Positions 1 through 12,770 are shown, counted from the first letter of the stretch. The stretch: 64,000 nt of DNA from Pseudoscleropodium purum (GCA_963969395.1 OZ017797.1:39122001-39186000); one strand, 5' to 3'. The notes: generated by a model from the letters alone, not told the origin. Made by a program: numbers and translations.

Positions 1-784
1 TTTATTGGATCTTGTTTGAAGTTGAAAGGTGATTCTATATTTTTTTTCAACATTGTTTTTTTAATGACATATGAATAAACTATGAATTTTTAAAGTGTTG
101 GAAATAGGTGTATCTGAAATCAACCTTAGGCTTTCATGAATAGACATTGTACAATTTAGGCAAGACTCCATATGGGTTGGTTTAGGAACAACTCACAATT
201 AGATGTAGTAACTTGATATAGAGCATTACATTTCATTTATTGGCTTTAGACCAAAAAGGAGATCTTGAATTAACCAAATATAAATGTATTGTGAATGTGA
301 TGAAGTTCGAGAAGGTTGCTAGAGCTTAAGTGTATTAGAGTCTCTTGCAATATACGTAGTTGCCTATTTACAAAGCAATTCTCAAGATTTCTTTACATGC
401 CTACGGTTCTTCCTATAATGGATCTAAGCATGCCTTACATTTTAGAGACTAAGGAGGTCAAATTTGTTATTGAAGTTGTGGTAGTTCAACAAAAGGTAAA
501 ATAAAGTCTCCATTCACCTTTGGGATTGAATCTCTCTCCATTGAAGGCCAAATTTCTCTACTTCAATTTGCTAAGAAAGTAAGAAACATATATTATTCCT
601 TCATTCAAATTCTATACAATTTTTACTTTAAATTGCAATGAAATGTTGATCATAGGTGCACATACTTTAGTGGTAGTACCAAAAGCACGTTGGAGAGAAT
701 TCTCTCTTGGAGCATACTCCTTCTATATTACCTATTTGTGAGCTAAGGTGGTTACCCCAAATGCAATGTTGACCCAAAACTGCC
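1..784. other. AT-rich intergenic, no gene seen
   Basis: Only short chance reading frames are present, with no recognisable domain, splice-linked exons or repeat ends. I see nothing to annotate. Confidence 0.6.
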
Positions 785-1000
785 ATCATCACTGTATGCA
801 CTTCTCCAAAATCAATATGTGCCTATGTGAAAGAATGGATTTTAGAACATCTACCAAGAAAAAAACTTTAGACCTTCATAATTTTTGCATATAATATCCA
901 AATGTTGCATTCTTTGGTAGGTTGTAACCTCCTTTTCACTTGTCAACAAAATATAATATGAAAATTTGACCAATCTAGACACATTAACAACAACAAAAAG
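785..1000 (+). repeat. dispersed repeat family A, copy 1
   Basis: About 200 bp here recurs at 41,885-42,090 in the same orientation and at 48,745-48,900 inverted. Shorter inverted pieces lie in the tails of the 25-30 kb higher-order repeat (near 25,980, 27,450 and 29,690). Shared landmarks are TTTTGCATA, TATCCAAATG and CATTCTTTGGT. The apparent peptide on the minus strand (851-1051) is a shadow of this repeat. The class of the element is unknown. Confidence 0.65.
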
Positions 1001-1970
1001 TGGCAGTTTTAGAGGTACCCACTTTATATGGAGATGGTGAGGTGGCAGCAATCCAAGATATTAACAAGTGGGATTCTAACCTTAGTCTATTCACGCGTAA
1101 CGCTCAGTACACAAATTCTTCAACCCCTCGACGGAACCTAAGCCATCAAATCAAATGATGCCGAAATATCAGTCCGAGTGTAGTCTGTGTATCTCATTTT
1201 CCCAAAAGGAAAAACTGGGCGTTGCATCAACCTTTGAAATACGAAGCAAAAGCTACTATGGGAATAAATACCCCAAAACAAATAGTAGTCGATTCAAATA
1301 GCGACAAAGTTGCCGGGTTTGTATTCTCAACAAAGCACAAAATTTATGCAACTGTTTTGCAAGGCAAGTTTGTACAAATGTGACACGTAGATAAGGGGTC
1401 AAGATCAGTGCATAGCTTACATATTTTTTTAAGTTCAAAACCCCTGTGGTGAGGTTGGGAGTGTTTCATTTCAACAAGCCAAATTTTGGACTGATAATAA
1501 CTGAAGCCCTGCCTCCGTCTCAAAAGGGATTTCACCAAATTTCCATAATTGAGTCAACATATGGACAGGTGTCAACACCATTGTCTTTGGCACAGATTTT
1601 TATCTGATTTTTTCATTGTCACAATCGATGCTCTTTTGAGGCTGATTTTATTTGTTTGGGTCAAAACCAAGATTCTTCTGAAGCAGATTTTTTTGCATAA
1701 ACTTTGTATGTCATAATCATGCAAGGTGTCGCTCTAAGCAGTGTGGTTTCTTAAATTGTTTTAGAAAATTAAAAAAATATTTGTGCCAAAGGTGTGATCC
1801 TCTGGTTCTGTGTACTTTTTCTCCTTGTCAATGGACTTTGTCCATGTGTTTCAAGGGAAAAAACAGCAGTGTGGTTTTGGGATTAGAACATGCTCCTGAA
1901 AATTTTGTCGAAAGTTTTCCTTGCTCACATATATTAGAGTACATCACAACATTATTAATGGGTTTGTTTT
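1001..1970. other. intergenic, no gene seen
   Basis: Positions 1,080-1,560 are less AT-biased than the surroundings and could be a relic of something once coding, but no frame gives a recognisable protein. The rest is AT-rich filler. Confidence 0.5.
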
Positions 1971-3660
1971 TTTAATAGTGTAGTTGAGACAAGTGTAGTG
2001 AGCTTCTTGGTCTCAGGTGAAAAAGTTGCCAAAAATAGACTTCATATTGTGCATCTAACCATTTATTGTAGTAACCGTTCACTTTGCCTTATTAGGGAGA
2101 GTCACAATTGAGGTTAGTGGGTTTCTTTTGACTAGTAAATTGTCACTAGCCTTCACATCATTGGCACAATTATGGAGAGAAGGAGTTTGATAGGCTCAAA
2201 ATGATTAGAGTGGTAAACAATTTCCACAAAATAGACATTGATTAAGACTGACATTGGGTTTATGTAAGGGATTACTTGTTCCAAAAGCAGAGTATAAGTT
2301 TGTTATGAAATTTGTTGAAGAGAGTGACATAGAGAAAGGAATGTTTATTAAGTACTCATTAACTTTAAATGAGTTCAAGAACAAATGTTTTGCTTTTGAG
2401 GCACCAATTTTTGAGGCATTGTATTTCATCCATTTGTTTGATCCATAGAAAGTGACTATTGAAAATAGTGCTACACCTATTTAAAAAGTGGCTTGCAGAA
2501 TTAATGGATAATTCACTGTGGGACATGGGAGATCGTGACTTTTGATCCACTGCCTCAAATTGGACTTCTAAACTATATAGGGACACTTTTGGTCACTTAA
2601 GACACTTAGAGATTAATGGTGTCTTTCATGAATAGTGTAGCTAAGATAAATGTAGCTAGCTTGTTTGTCTTTGGTTTAAAGGGTGACAAAAATAAAATTC
2701 ATATTGTGCTTCTAATCATTTACTATAGGAACCATTCAACTTACTATATTAAAGTGAGTCATAGTTGAGGTTAGTAGGTTTCTATTGAATATTAAACTGT
2801 CACTAGTCTTCACATCACAAGTGCAATTATAGAGGGAAGGAGTTTGACATTCTCAAAGTTATTAGTGGCAAAAATTAACCTTAAATAAGACACTAATTGA
2901 AGCCAATAATGAATTTGTGGAGGGAATTACTTCTCCTAAAACTTGAGTACAAGATTGTCAACAAACATGTTGAAGAGAGTGACACATAGAAAGGATTGCT
3001 TGCATTACAAAAATTCTAAACCCCGCAAAGGGCTGCGAATTTGGACCCCCCCCCCCCCCCCAAGTGCAATTAGAGAGGAACTCCAAAGTTTTTTATTTTT
3101 TAATGAACACTGCTGATGTGGCATTACTTGTGCCACATCAATGCCACATCAGAATTTTTATTATTTTTAAATATTTTTTCAAAAATTATTATATTTAAAA
3201 ATTATTTAATTAATTTTCTATAATTGCACTATGGGGCGCCGAAAAAGGAATTCTTAATGGCCCTTTGCAAGGTTCAAAATTTTTGTAATGCCAAACACTA
3301 ACATTAAATGAGTTCAAGTACAAATGATTTGCTTTTGGGGTACTAATCTTTGAGGCATCATATCTCTACTAATTGCTTGATCCTCAAAAAGTGATTGTTA
3401 AAAATAGTGACACACCTACATAGAAAGTGGCTTGCAAAAATTTGGGGACAATTCACCATGGGACATGGGAGTTAATAACTTTTGATCTAGTGCATCAAAT
3501 TAGACTTTTAAACTATATAGGAGCCCTTTTGGTTACCAAGACAATTAGGGGTTATTAAACTTGTTGAAGAGAGTAATGTAGAGAAGAAATTACTTGTCAA
3601 GTATTAGTCTTATTAAGTGAGTTCAAGGACAAATGATTTGCTCTTGAAGATGTACATGTT
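1971..3660. repeat. diverged tandem duplication, ~640 bp unit, 2.2 copies
   Basis: Unit 1 (about 1,971-2,632) and unit 2 (about 2,633-3,547, carrying a 290-bp MITE) align along their length. A partial third copy lies at 3,548-3,660. Shared landmarks include TTCATATTGTG, GTTGAAGAGAGTGACA, AATGAGTTCAAG and AAACTATATAGG. In unit 1 the frame at 2,254-2,448 is open and protein-like over about 60 codons and then breaks at stops. The array may derive from a decayed coding sequence, but no family is recognisable. Confidence 0.6.
3002..3291. mobile_element. MITE with 32-bp terminal inverted repeats (family GCATTAC)
   Basis: The ends at 3,002-3,033 and 3,260-3,291 are inverted copies of each other at 28 of 32 positions, and all four differences are transitions. 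Both start GCATTACAAAAATT. The element sits inside unit 2 of the flanking tandem duplication, and unit 1 lacks it, so it inserted after that duplication. It holds a C run (about 3,047-3,061) and an internal near-palindrome around TGATGTGGCATTACTTGTGC. No transposase is encoded. Confidence 0.8.
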
Positions 3661-4199
3661 GTGTTGAATCCAAGTCATGTTATACAAATTAATTAATTTG
3701 ATTACTAAATTACAACTTATAACACTAACTTGCATTAATTCTCAAATCGTGTGAATTTTTTATGTACATTTGGAAGGAAGCTCGCAAAATTTTAGAAAAA
3801 CAACAACAATATGATGTATATTGTATTGGTTTCATATTTACATCTCAAATAGTTTAATTATCAACCATTTTTCATCCAAATTTCATATGATTCCATCTAA
3901 ATCCATCAAATGTTATCCAAGTATCTACACTAATTAGACCGTTATAATCTAATATTCATTGTTACTAGTAGCAATGGTACTATTTTGTGAATGTGTAAGC
4001 ATATGAATATAAACCTATGAGCAATGAGTAGGGATTATGTAAGTGTTGAGCTCAAAAATTTATAGAAGTACTAAAAAATCTAATAATAGATTCCATCCAA
4101 AAATTTAGTCAAAATTTATTATTTTTAGTACATTTTTGTGTCTATTACTATGGACCTATTACCATAGTTTTGTAGAATTTAGATGAAAATTATAATTTT
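3661..4199. other. AT-rich intergenic, nothing seen
   Basis: Very AT-rich, with no open frame of note and no clear repeat boundary. Confidence 0.6.
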
Positions 4200-5430
4200 C
4201 AATGCTGTTTAAAATATTAGAAGTATACATTATGAAAATAATGAACTCAATTGATGTGAAAAATTAATGGAGATGGAAACAAGTTTGTATAGAATATTTG
4301 TTGATCACTACCCTATAGCAATGTAGATCCTTTCAAAGCTAATGGAAGGATAATAGTAATTTTCTTTTGATTCATTGTTGTTGGACTTATTTAGATTTTA
4401 GAATTTTTTTATTTATAAGAACTATTTTATATTTAATGATCTTTGTCACAATGAATTTTATTTTAGTTGATCATTGTCTTCTAGCATTATGGATCTTCTC
4501 AAGGTCAATAGGAGGGTACCAACACATCTTTCTTGATTTGTAAGTCGGTAGACTTGTTTAGATTTTTTTTAATTGTTAATTGGAATTTATTATATGTAGA
4601 AAGAGCTCAAATGCACCAAATTTCATTTTTGTTGATCACTATCTTGTAGTAGTGTGGGTCTTCTTGGGGCCAATGGAGGGTACCTATATTTTAACATGTT
4701 AAGATATTGGAAGAAAATATTTGGTTGATAGGAATTTTTTTTGTAAGGAATGAGTTTAGTTACACTAAATTGTTGATTAGTTGATCATTGTCCTCTTGCA
4801 AGACCTTCCACGGGTTCAAGGATGATAGGGTGCAGACGTTGGACATGGACGTTGGGTCTGCAACGTCTCATGACATTCCCCCAAAAAGAAATTGTCGTCC
4901 ATCGTGTCCATCCGCCAGTACCTTCTGCCACACTGTTCGCAAGATCTAATGGTTCAAATATGTTCGCATTTGCTATTGGTAAGATCTAATGGCCTAGATC
5001 TGTTCAATGGACAATGCCGTTAGAAGGCGGACGACAAATTTTTTGCCGTCCACCTTTCAATGGCACTTTAGACGTTGCGGATGTAAAGTCTAGACGTTTG
5101 AATTTTGGACATCAATTTGCCCTAGACATTCCAATTTGTCAACCATGTACATGTCCAACTCTTCTATCTTTGATTAGATGGTCGTTTGGTTAATCACTAC
5201 CTTCTTGTTGCTTGAGACCTCTTGGCACCAAGAGGAAGATGGAGTACTTGTCATCTTGATGTACTACTTATTGGACTTTGCTAAATTTTACAAAGAAAAA
5301 AAACTGGTTATTAATTAGAATTCATTTGAAATCAATTGAGGTTGTTCTATTGAGATTATGATCACTTCCCTCTTGTATTTGGGCTCCCCTTGGCTTTGAG
5401 GGGAGCCTCCTAGTTGCAAGGAAAAAAATT
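4200..5430. repeat. degenerate tandem array, ~165-bp unit, about six units
   Basis: The landmark TTGATCACT or TTGATCATT followed by a TCTTG..GG.C.CTT block starts at about 4,301, 4,467, 4,632, 4,781, 5,190 and 5,358. Normal spacing is 165-168 bp. Units 4 and 5 are separated by the GC-richer element at 4,811-5,144. Units are strongly diverged, so the array is old. The last unit forms the left arm of the hairpin that follows. Confidence 0.6.
4811..5144. mobile_element. old Mutator-like nonautonomous element, inverted relative of the 18.3-kb copy
   Basis: The right end, read in reverse, starts GGTTGACAAAT, the same as the left end of the element at 18,338. Inner blocks also match: a GAAGGCGGAC core and an AACGTCT...TGACATT block, in the same order when inverted. 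It keeps about 16 CpG, has many TpG/CpA instead, and shows no clear target duplication. I read it as an older, deaminated member of that family. The left edge is uncertain by some tens of bases. Confidence 0.55.
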
Positions 5431-5585
5431 CTCCTCCCCATTACTAGGGGGTTCCCCTCAAAGTCAAAAGGTACCCAACTACAAGAGAGAAGTGATCATA
5501 ATCTCAATAGAACAACCTCAATTGATTTCAAATGAATCCTAATTAATACTCAATTTTTTTTTCTTCTTGAAAGGTACTAAAATTT
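5282..5585. repeat. long perfect-core inverted repeat (hairpin)
   Basis: Two arms of about 140 bp face each other across a short loop near 5,421-5,435. Positions 5,320-5,368 and 5,489-5,537 are perfect reverse complements over 49 bp, and similarity extends on both sides to about 5,282 and 5,585. The left arm is the last unit of the ~165-bp tandem array, so the hairpin looks like an inverted duplication of one unit. A transcript through it would fold into long dsRNA suited to Dicer-like processing. Transcription is not shown. Confidence 0.85.
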
Positions 5586-6013
5586 ACCAAAAATGATAAA
5601 TTTTGATTAAGATTTTAAATGGAATCTTTAAAAAAATTATATGCTCACAGGCTCACAAGCTCATTCTCATATGCTCACAAAATAGCAATCCTATTATTAG
5701 TATTAGGAGGTCTATTCTATTCAAAATCTTGAACCATGTGCATTATTTTATATAATTGCTTTTCATTCTATAGAAGGTATAGTTTTAAGAAAATTGAAAA
5801 CTTATCTATTACATTTAAGAACACCCAATGTTTTTGGCCTAAAAATTTAAAATTAAATTAAAAATTCCAATATTTTTCCAAAAAATAGAATAAAAAATAA
5901 GTTTGAGGATTTTGAAGTTAAGTTTTCTAATTTACTTGAAAACTTTTATCTTTTCCTAAAACTAATATTTCATTGCAATTTGAAGTTAAGAACCTATTAA
6001 TTTGGTTCTAAAT
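5586..6013. other. AT-rich intergenic, nothing seen
   Basis: No feature recognised. Confidence 0.6.
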
Positions 6014-6269
6014 CATTAGAGGATTTCTAGGGGGTCGAGAGGGATGTTTCAAGCCTGTTTCCCTGACCTTGTTCTTGTTGTCAATATTTCTTTTTTCAAA
6101 TTTTTTTTAAACTTAGAACAAAAAAGAAGCAGAAAAAAAATTTTGAAAAAAAAAAATTGGTGACGTGGCAGTTGTAGTGCCACATCAAGCAACAGTTGTG
6201 AGGTTGTTCCCTCGATGCAGCAACTAGAGGAACTCACATCCCTCTACAACTGCTAAAAATCCTCTAATG
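6014..6269. mobile_element. MITE with CATTAGAGGATTT ends, copy 1
   Basis: The left end CATTAGAGGATTTCTAG and the reverse of the right end match at 16 of 17 bases. Weaker symmetry continues to a GAGAGGGATGT block about 37 bp in. A second member lies at 36,413-36,677. Both carry an inner motif resembling GTGGCA...TGCCAC. No coding capacity. Target duplication unclear. Confidence 0.8.
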
Positions 6270-9200
6270 ATAGAATTACATGGACATTTTATTTCAAGTT
6301 TGATGCTTTACACTATTAAATAGGTCTATATTAGAAATTGTGGATTTCAGTTTTTCATTAATCTTAAGAAAATCACAATAAATTTCAGTTTACATTCAAA
6401 AAATTTGATAATTTTATGATTTGTTGAGGTCATATGATTTTGTTTTTGAAATATAAAGAAAAAAATCTGTAATATGTGGAGCATAAAGATTGAATTTTTT
6501 TCCAAATTTAGATTGCTATTGTCAAATTTTTCTGTAAAGAAAATAGTGCAAAATAGTCAATATTTGGGTCAAACCACACTCAAAGGTACCATTAGGATTA
6601 CTTTTGTAGGATAGGACTTGAGTCCTTTTCTAAACTTTTGAAGCTTTCAAATACTTTAATGTTGTCATTATTTTTTTTAATTTATGGTTGAAGAAGATAG
6701 AAATGCATCCCTTTAAAGGGATGTAGAAGAAATTTCATTAAAAAAATCTTTTGAAAGATGTAAATCACTAGTTTTAAGGCTAAATTTAGTATCCTTACTA
6801 CAATTTAGCACTTTAAATAGATTTTTTTAATCCAAATTTTTTAATCTTCTAAAACAAACAATTATGAAATACATTTTTCTAGTGATTAAATTTTGGACTA
6901 AAAATAGTATAGTTTTTTAATCAATTTATTGATTTTTGACAAACTCTAGATTTAATCTTTAAAAAAAATTAAATATTCAATTACTAAAATAGATTTCATA
7001 GGACCTCAATGTAATAATAATATAAACACATTTTGTTTTATCACAATCATCATTTGCATTGAAGCTATAGTTTCAACCAATCATAAAAATACAGATGTCA
7101 TAAGCAAAAAAAAAATATTGATCAATTTTTGAAAGGAAAGTTCTTCAAAATTGATTTGAAATAGATGAAATAAATACTTTTCAAAATTTGTCTTCATAGA
7201 TATTTTTTATTCTAAATGTATAACATCTTCTTTTTTTGCAAACATCAAAAGAATTGAGGAGAACAAAGTTTTGTAATACATCTAAATGTTGTATTATATC
7301 TAGTGGATACTTAGACTTCATGCTAATATATGCCTATTTCATTATGAAACAAGAACTTGTCAAAGTGTTGCTATTAAGTTGCTTTTGTTTATTTTGTTTT
7401 TCATTTTCATTATGAAGATTGAGTATTCCTATGCATCATGAAATATTACCTTCATTTGATCTTTATTTTGCTTCTCATTCTTGATTACATTTGAATTTTA
7501 ATTCAACTTCATGATTTTTTAGGAATGACATCAAGGCATAATTGAATGCTTTCTAAAGGTTGTTTCTTACTACATTTCATATTTGGTTTCTCTAAGTCTA
7601 ACTTTAAAGCCAATCCCTTGAATGAACCTTTTGTCATGTGGTGTTCCTTGAAGCTATAAAATGCCAACTCTTCAATCTAATTTCAACCTTTTCAACCCAT
7701 ATTCCACTCTAAAGTTGTCTAATGCTAATCTTCAATATGTTTTACTATATTAAAATGTGTGAGGGTTTAATATTAGGGATTGCAATTGGATTGGGATCCA
7801 TAATAGGTGTACTTAACCTTGAAACCATGTTGAAGACACAAAATATCCTTTGGATGACTTCATCTAAGTTGGTTTTATGGGAAACAAAACATTTTTTCAT
7901 CCAATTTATTTTTTTGTAAGTTGCTTGAGTATATTTTTAGGGAATTGTATTGCACACTAGTAGGAGCCTATCTTTTTTCTTATGTTTCAATGTGACGAGC
8001 ACGTTATAAAGAACATAAAGGTAATGATGTTGTTTTGGCTAGGGGAGGCTAAATTGAAGAGTATGTATCAGAAAACGTGTTGACATAATAGTTAGAACAA
8101 GGTGATGTTGTTTGTTGCGGGAATGTTGAAAGGAATATAATGAAGAATATGGTTGCGTATTTTGAAACATCCAAAGAAACACAATGCTATCACATTGGCA
8201 ATGAGGGACTTTTTGAGTGCAGGTAACTTTGGAAAAAAGCAAGTAGGGTCAAGTTAAACGCTGCCCTAAAATGGAAAACAGAAGTAAAGGGTAAGTCCTT
8301 CTTGTACATTTCATGAATATGTGTATGAAGGGATGCTAAAGTTGCACTTCTATAGCATTTTCATAATTAGTGCATATATATAACAAATAGCTTAAAGAAG
8401 AATAAATGAGTCTTGTAATATAGAATACTTGAATGTAATTTTACTTTTGGGAGTGAATTAGTGGCCACACACATAGAAGGAAACTAACTTTCTATTCAAA
8501 TTGAGTAGATTTGGTTGAGAGAACATGTCTAGTGGACAATTTTTTTAAGTTTTATATCATTGAATTTGAGATGACTATTGTAATTGGTAGTTTAAGCGTT
8601 GAAGGGCCGCTATCCCTTGGGGAGACAAATGGAATCTTGGTTAAGTACCCATAGGTTGTTTTTTTGAATGATTTGTAGACCTATTTTTTTAACATTGATA
8701 ATTTCACTATGTACGGGGAAATTTTTTTTCTTTTGGATTGGTGCTTAGGAATAAAAGTTATGCCCAAATAAGTTGAGAATAGGGAATGGGTGGTAGCTAC
8801 TTCATATCCTAAAATATAAATTTATTGTTTTTAAAAAAAAATTAGCTCACAAATTAAATTTTTGTGTACATGCAAAGTTTGGATTCATTTCATTTGGATT
8901 TTCTATGAGGAAGTTTTGGTCCATCTAGCTCTTTGGGCAATTAGAGCATGATTTTCAAAAAATAGATTGTGGGATGCATAAGTGAATGTAATTTCTACAA
9001 TTTTTCCAATAATATAGTTTGGTTTGGTTTATCTCATCAACTAAAATAATCTTTCCATTGAATTGATTGCATTTTAATCCCTAAAAGATGAAAGCCTTTA
9101 CTTTGCCAAAAAACACTCTAAACTTCCATTTCTATAGGAAAAGGTAAAAGATTTTTAAAATTGTTTTATGCCCACATGTAACGGTGTAGGATCTTATACC

Positions 9201-10950
9201 TAACTAGTATGAAAATGTGTGGAAAAAATTTCAGAATTTGTGACCGCCCAAATTGCATGATATGAGAATTTCATGTAGAAAAAACAAGTTATTCAACACA
9301 TTGTGGGACAAGATTTTTTGGCTTCAAACATTTTTAAGTTTAATTTTTTGCACTATGTAGTTTTTCACTTTAAGTCTTTATGGTATAAAATAGAATTGAA
9401 ATTTTAGAAAAAATCTAGAATATTAAAAAAAACTTGATTTTTATTCTTTAAGAAATTATTAAGTAGAAGTAAGTAAGAGACAGAAGGAAAATCTCAATTA
9501 TTAATAGCTCAAGAATGGAATTAAAATGCACTAATCCCAATGGTGAGAGTGTTCTAGCAAGAAAGATAGACCATATGGACCTTTTTCTTTCGAAAAATTG
9601 TAAAAATTGCATTTAGAAATGAATCGTGCAAGTATTTTTTTTTAAATGCTCTAATTGCTTAAAAAACAAGATTGTCCGTAACTTTCACATAAAAAATCCA
9701 AATGGAATAAAACAAAGATGTACATGTATACAAAAATATTATGTATGAGTGTGTTTCTTTTCTTTAAATTCCAAATTAAAATTTTCGAATTTTTCTTTCT
9801 ACCTCCTGTTTTCTATTATGAGCTTATTTGGGCAAAACTTTTTTTCCCACAAAGCTAATCCATTTTTGTATCTTCAAAAGAAAAGAATGAAAAAATTTTA
9901 GCTCATAGGTACCTATCCAAAATCCCATTTGTCTCCTTAAAGGATAGTGATCCTTTAGGAGTCAATTCCATTTTAGACATACTATTAATTTAGATTAAAT
10001 TTCTACCTTACACCTACTTCTATTGAGTAATTTTCAAATGCATAAAAATTTAATGTTTTTGAATTAATTTTTTTCTTCTTAGAGTGTCAAATGAATTCTA
10101 TACCATAATGATTACTAACTCAAAACTCTATACTGTACAAAATTAAAGTTACAAATGTTTGAAGTCAAACAAGCTAATCTTGCAATGTGTAGAGAAAATT
10201 GTTTTCCTTATAGCAAATGTGGATATTTTGCAAAATGAGCACTCATAAATTCTAAATTTTTATCCACACATTCACATATTAATTAGGTATAAGGTCCAAC
10301 AATTGCATGTGGGAAAAAAAACAAATTTATTTTGGTTACATTTTAAAATAAAATAAATCCTAAAGTACTCACTATTTTCATTAGTTATTTCTAAGAGTGA
10401 TGTCTTTTTGAAGTGTAGCTTCAAGATTGAACATTTGATTTTGATGATGAATGATTATGATTTTTCAATTCAACATTTTGTACAAAGGTGTCCACTACAA
10501 ATCTATATTTTCTATTGTTGAAGGCTCTTTTAAATTAGGATGATGTGAAATACATTTTGCAGGGAAAATCACAATAGATATTTGATTTCACAAGATATAT
10601 AATATATTTAAAGAAATCGAGAAAATTCTTAAAGCTTACAATTTTAGTACAGACCAACATTTAGGATTTGACCCAGGACAAGAAGAATGATAGAAAGACT
10701 ATAAATGACTTACACACATTAGCAAGGGCTTAAAATTTGACTACAAGTGAAGTTCTATAAATTCTTGGGGGCTAAGGTAAAACAGTGACCACATGTAAAA
10801 AAAATAGGTGAAAGCAAACCACATAACATTATTTTTTCAAAAAAAGACAATTGTATTGGCATTTGAGTAATATGGCCCCCAAAGAGGATGAAGTGGCATG
10901 CCACGTTAGCATGCTTTAATGCCATTTTAGAATTTTAACATTGTCATAGT
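6270..10950. other. AT-rich intergenic, no gene seen
   Basis: Reading frames are short and biased by A/T content. Around 7,950-8,290 the base mix is more balanced and a CACTAGTAGGAG end-like string occurs near 7,955, but no partner end or protein match is visible. Confidence 0.5.
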
Positions 10951-11330
10951 AGACATCAGCTAAGATGTCTTGTGTGGCATGTAAATGTTTTTTGTGATGT
11001 CAACTAAGACATCCTCTGTAACGTCCAGATGTTTTTGCAAGACAACATCATGTTCATTATAATACTTAGATCTCAAATTCTGTTTTTAATAATAAAAAAA
11101 TTATGTTTTTAGATGTTTCATATAGTTTGTCTTCCCTCCTACCATCCCTCTTGCATAAATAACTCGCCCTCTCATGTCAAAATACTTAAAGCTTTTCAAA
11201 TCATTCAATATTATTGCCAATATAGTGTATTGTGTACAATGTATGGTGTATTTTGTATAATGTATGGCATGTTGTGTATAATGTATTATGTACGGTGTAG
11301 AATGTATTGTATATGGCATATATCTTAACT
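10951..11330. repeat. 44-bp tandem repeat and GTATAATGTATGG low-complexity tract
   Basis: At 10,951-11,036 a unit containing CAGCTAAGAT or CAACTAAGAC recurs once, 44 bp apart. The second core, GATGTCAACTAAGACATC, is close to palindromic. At 11,220-11,325 imperfect repeats of a GTATAATGTATGG-like unit run in tandem and create long but meaningless frames on both strands. Confidence 0.6.
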
Positions 11331-12290
11331 AACATCTAAATTAATGTCTCAATAAACATCTCTAAAAACGTCTAAAGGTCAAAATTGATGTTGCTAAAAA
11401 TATTATTCAAATTCTTATGGACGTCTAAATTGATGTCACTAAAAACAATATGAAAATTTTATGTTACAAAAAAATCTTATGTCACATTGCCTACTTGCGT
11501 GGCACTTCTGCGGCTACCACATGGCATACTTTGGGCACTTTTTTTAACCATGTTTGTTGTGACATTTCTCTAAAAACATGGCTTGTTTTTTCAGATTTTC
11601 TTGTGTTTTTTCCAAGTCGATCTTGATGGATTTTTTTGTACATCCACAATCTACATGTTTGATGTTACACAAACCATCAAGCCATGTTACTATACACGTC
11701 CAAAAAAAAACACCTTCCTTCTAGTGGCAAATTCCCTCATTATGGTATTATTGACTTTTTATTAAAGAAGATGTTTGACCTATAGATCATCCTAACTTGT
11801 AGTGTATTTGATCCATTTCTTACTATTTATCCTTGATGAGAATTTCAATGATAAATGTGACATTTTTTGAATTTGAGTTCAACAAATGGAATGAAGCTTA
11901 TCAAATTTAGTTTCTAATCCAATCAAATATTTTGAAAAATTCATAAATTTCAAAATTTTATAAGGATATGAATTTTAGACCTATTGCAAAAGTTTTTTTA
12001 TCTTCTAATTTTTGAGTGACATAGTAACTTTGGTTTATATCACGACATTATACACTATGATATACATATACGGTGAAAATTTTGGATTTTTCCAACATAT
12101 TTTGCATTTGATATGAATTTTCTTCACTTCTCGCTTGAAAAACTCAAAATAATTTCAAATGTCTGAAAAAATTTGAAAATTTTATGACTTGTAGTGGATA
12201 TATGACTCCATTTTTGAAAAATGAATATAAAAATTTTCATTCACAGCAGTCAACCCATTTTTTTATCACCTCCTATTTAGATTATATATA
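11331..12290. other. AT-rich intergenic, no gene seen
   Basis: Nothing recognised. A frame at 11,583-11,765 has no domain or coding character. Confidence 0.5.
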
Positions 12291-12382
12291 TATATATATT
12301 TTTTTTTTATTTTTTTTTATTTTTTTTTATTTTTTTTATTTTTTTATTTTTTTTTATTTTTTTTTATTTTTATTTTTTTTTA
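12291..12382. repeat. T-rich microsatellite, (T5-8 A)n
   Basis: Runs of T interrupted by single A over about 90 bp. The Phe/Tyr-rich frame at 12,184-12,459 is only a translation of this tract. Confidence 0.9.
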
Positions 12383-12439
12383 ATGCAAATAAAAGAAGTA
12401 AAAAGTATAAGAGCCCAGCCACAAGTGGCCTAGGCCAAG

Positions 12440-12770
12440 AATCAAGGTTAGCTATATAAGTTTCTATCAATTAGAGACGATCAATGATTAATTATAGCAC
12501 AGTTCCCAATGCAGTTGTGACACATTATGATTGGTTCCAAGACTCTCAATATTGCAACCAACCATGAATTGATTTTGCAATGAGCCCATGGTTGAAAATA
12601 GGAAAACCTATATATGACCAATACATGTCGAACAAAATCTTCAACTGAAAAATTCATAATAATTATGTTTCGAGAACTAAAATTCTGAAAAATTATAGAA
12701 TCCTTCTAAACTCTATTTCTATACATGGAAAAATTTCCCCACTCAAGAAAATCCATGCTCTAGATGTGTG
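12440..12770 (+). repeat. dispersed repeat family B, copy 1
   Basis: About 320 bp matches the reverse complement of 19,735-20,023. Landmarks are AGAATCCTTCTAAACTC, AAAATCTTCAACTGAAAAAT and AACCATG. Both copies lie directly beside an AGGTRGARGCACCAATA-ended MITE, although the side differs between copies. Confidence 0.7.

Noticed and set aside
7953..7966. CACTAGTAGGAG string like a CACTA end
   Set aside because: No partner end or flanking duplication found.
12184..12459. 91-codon Phe/Tyr-rich frame resembling membrane segments
   Set aside because: Translation of a (T)nA microsatellite.
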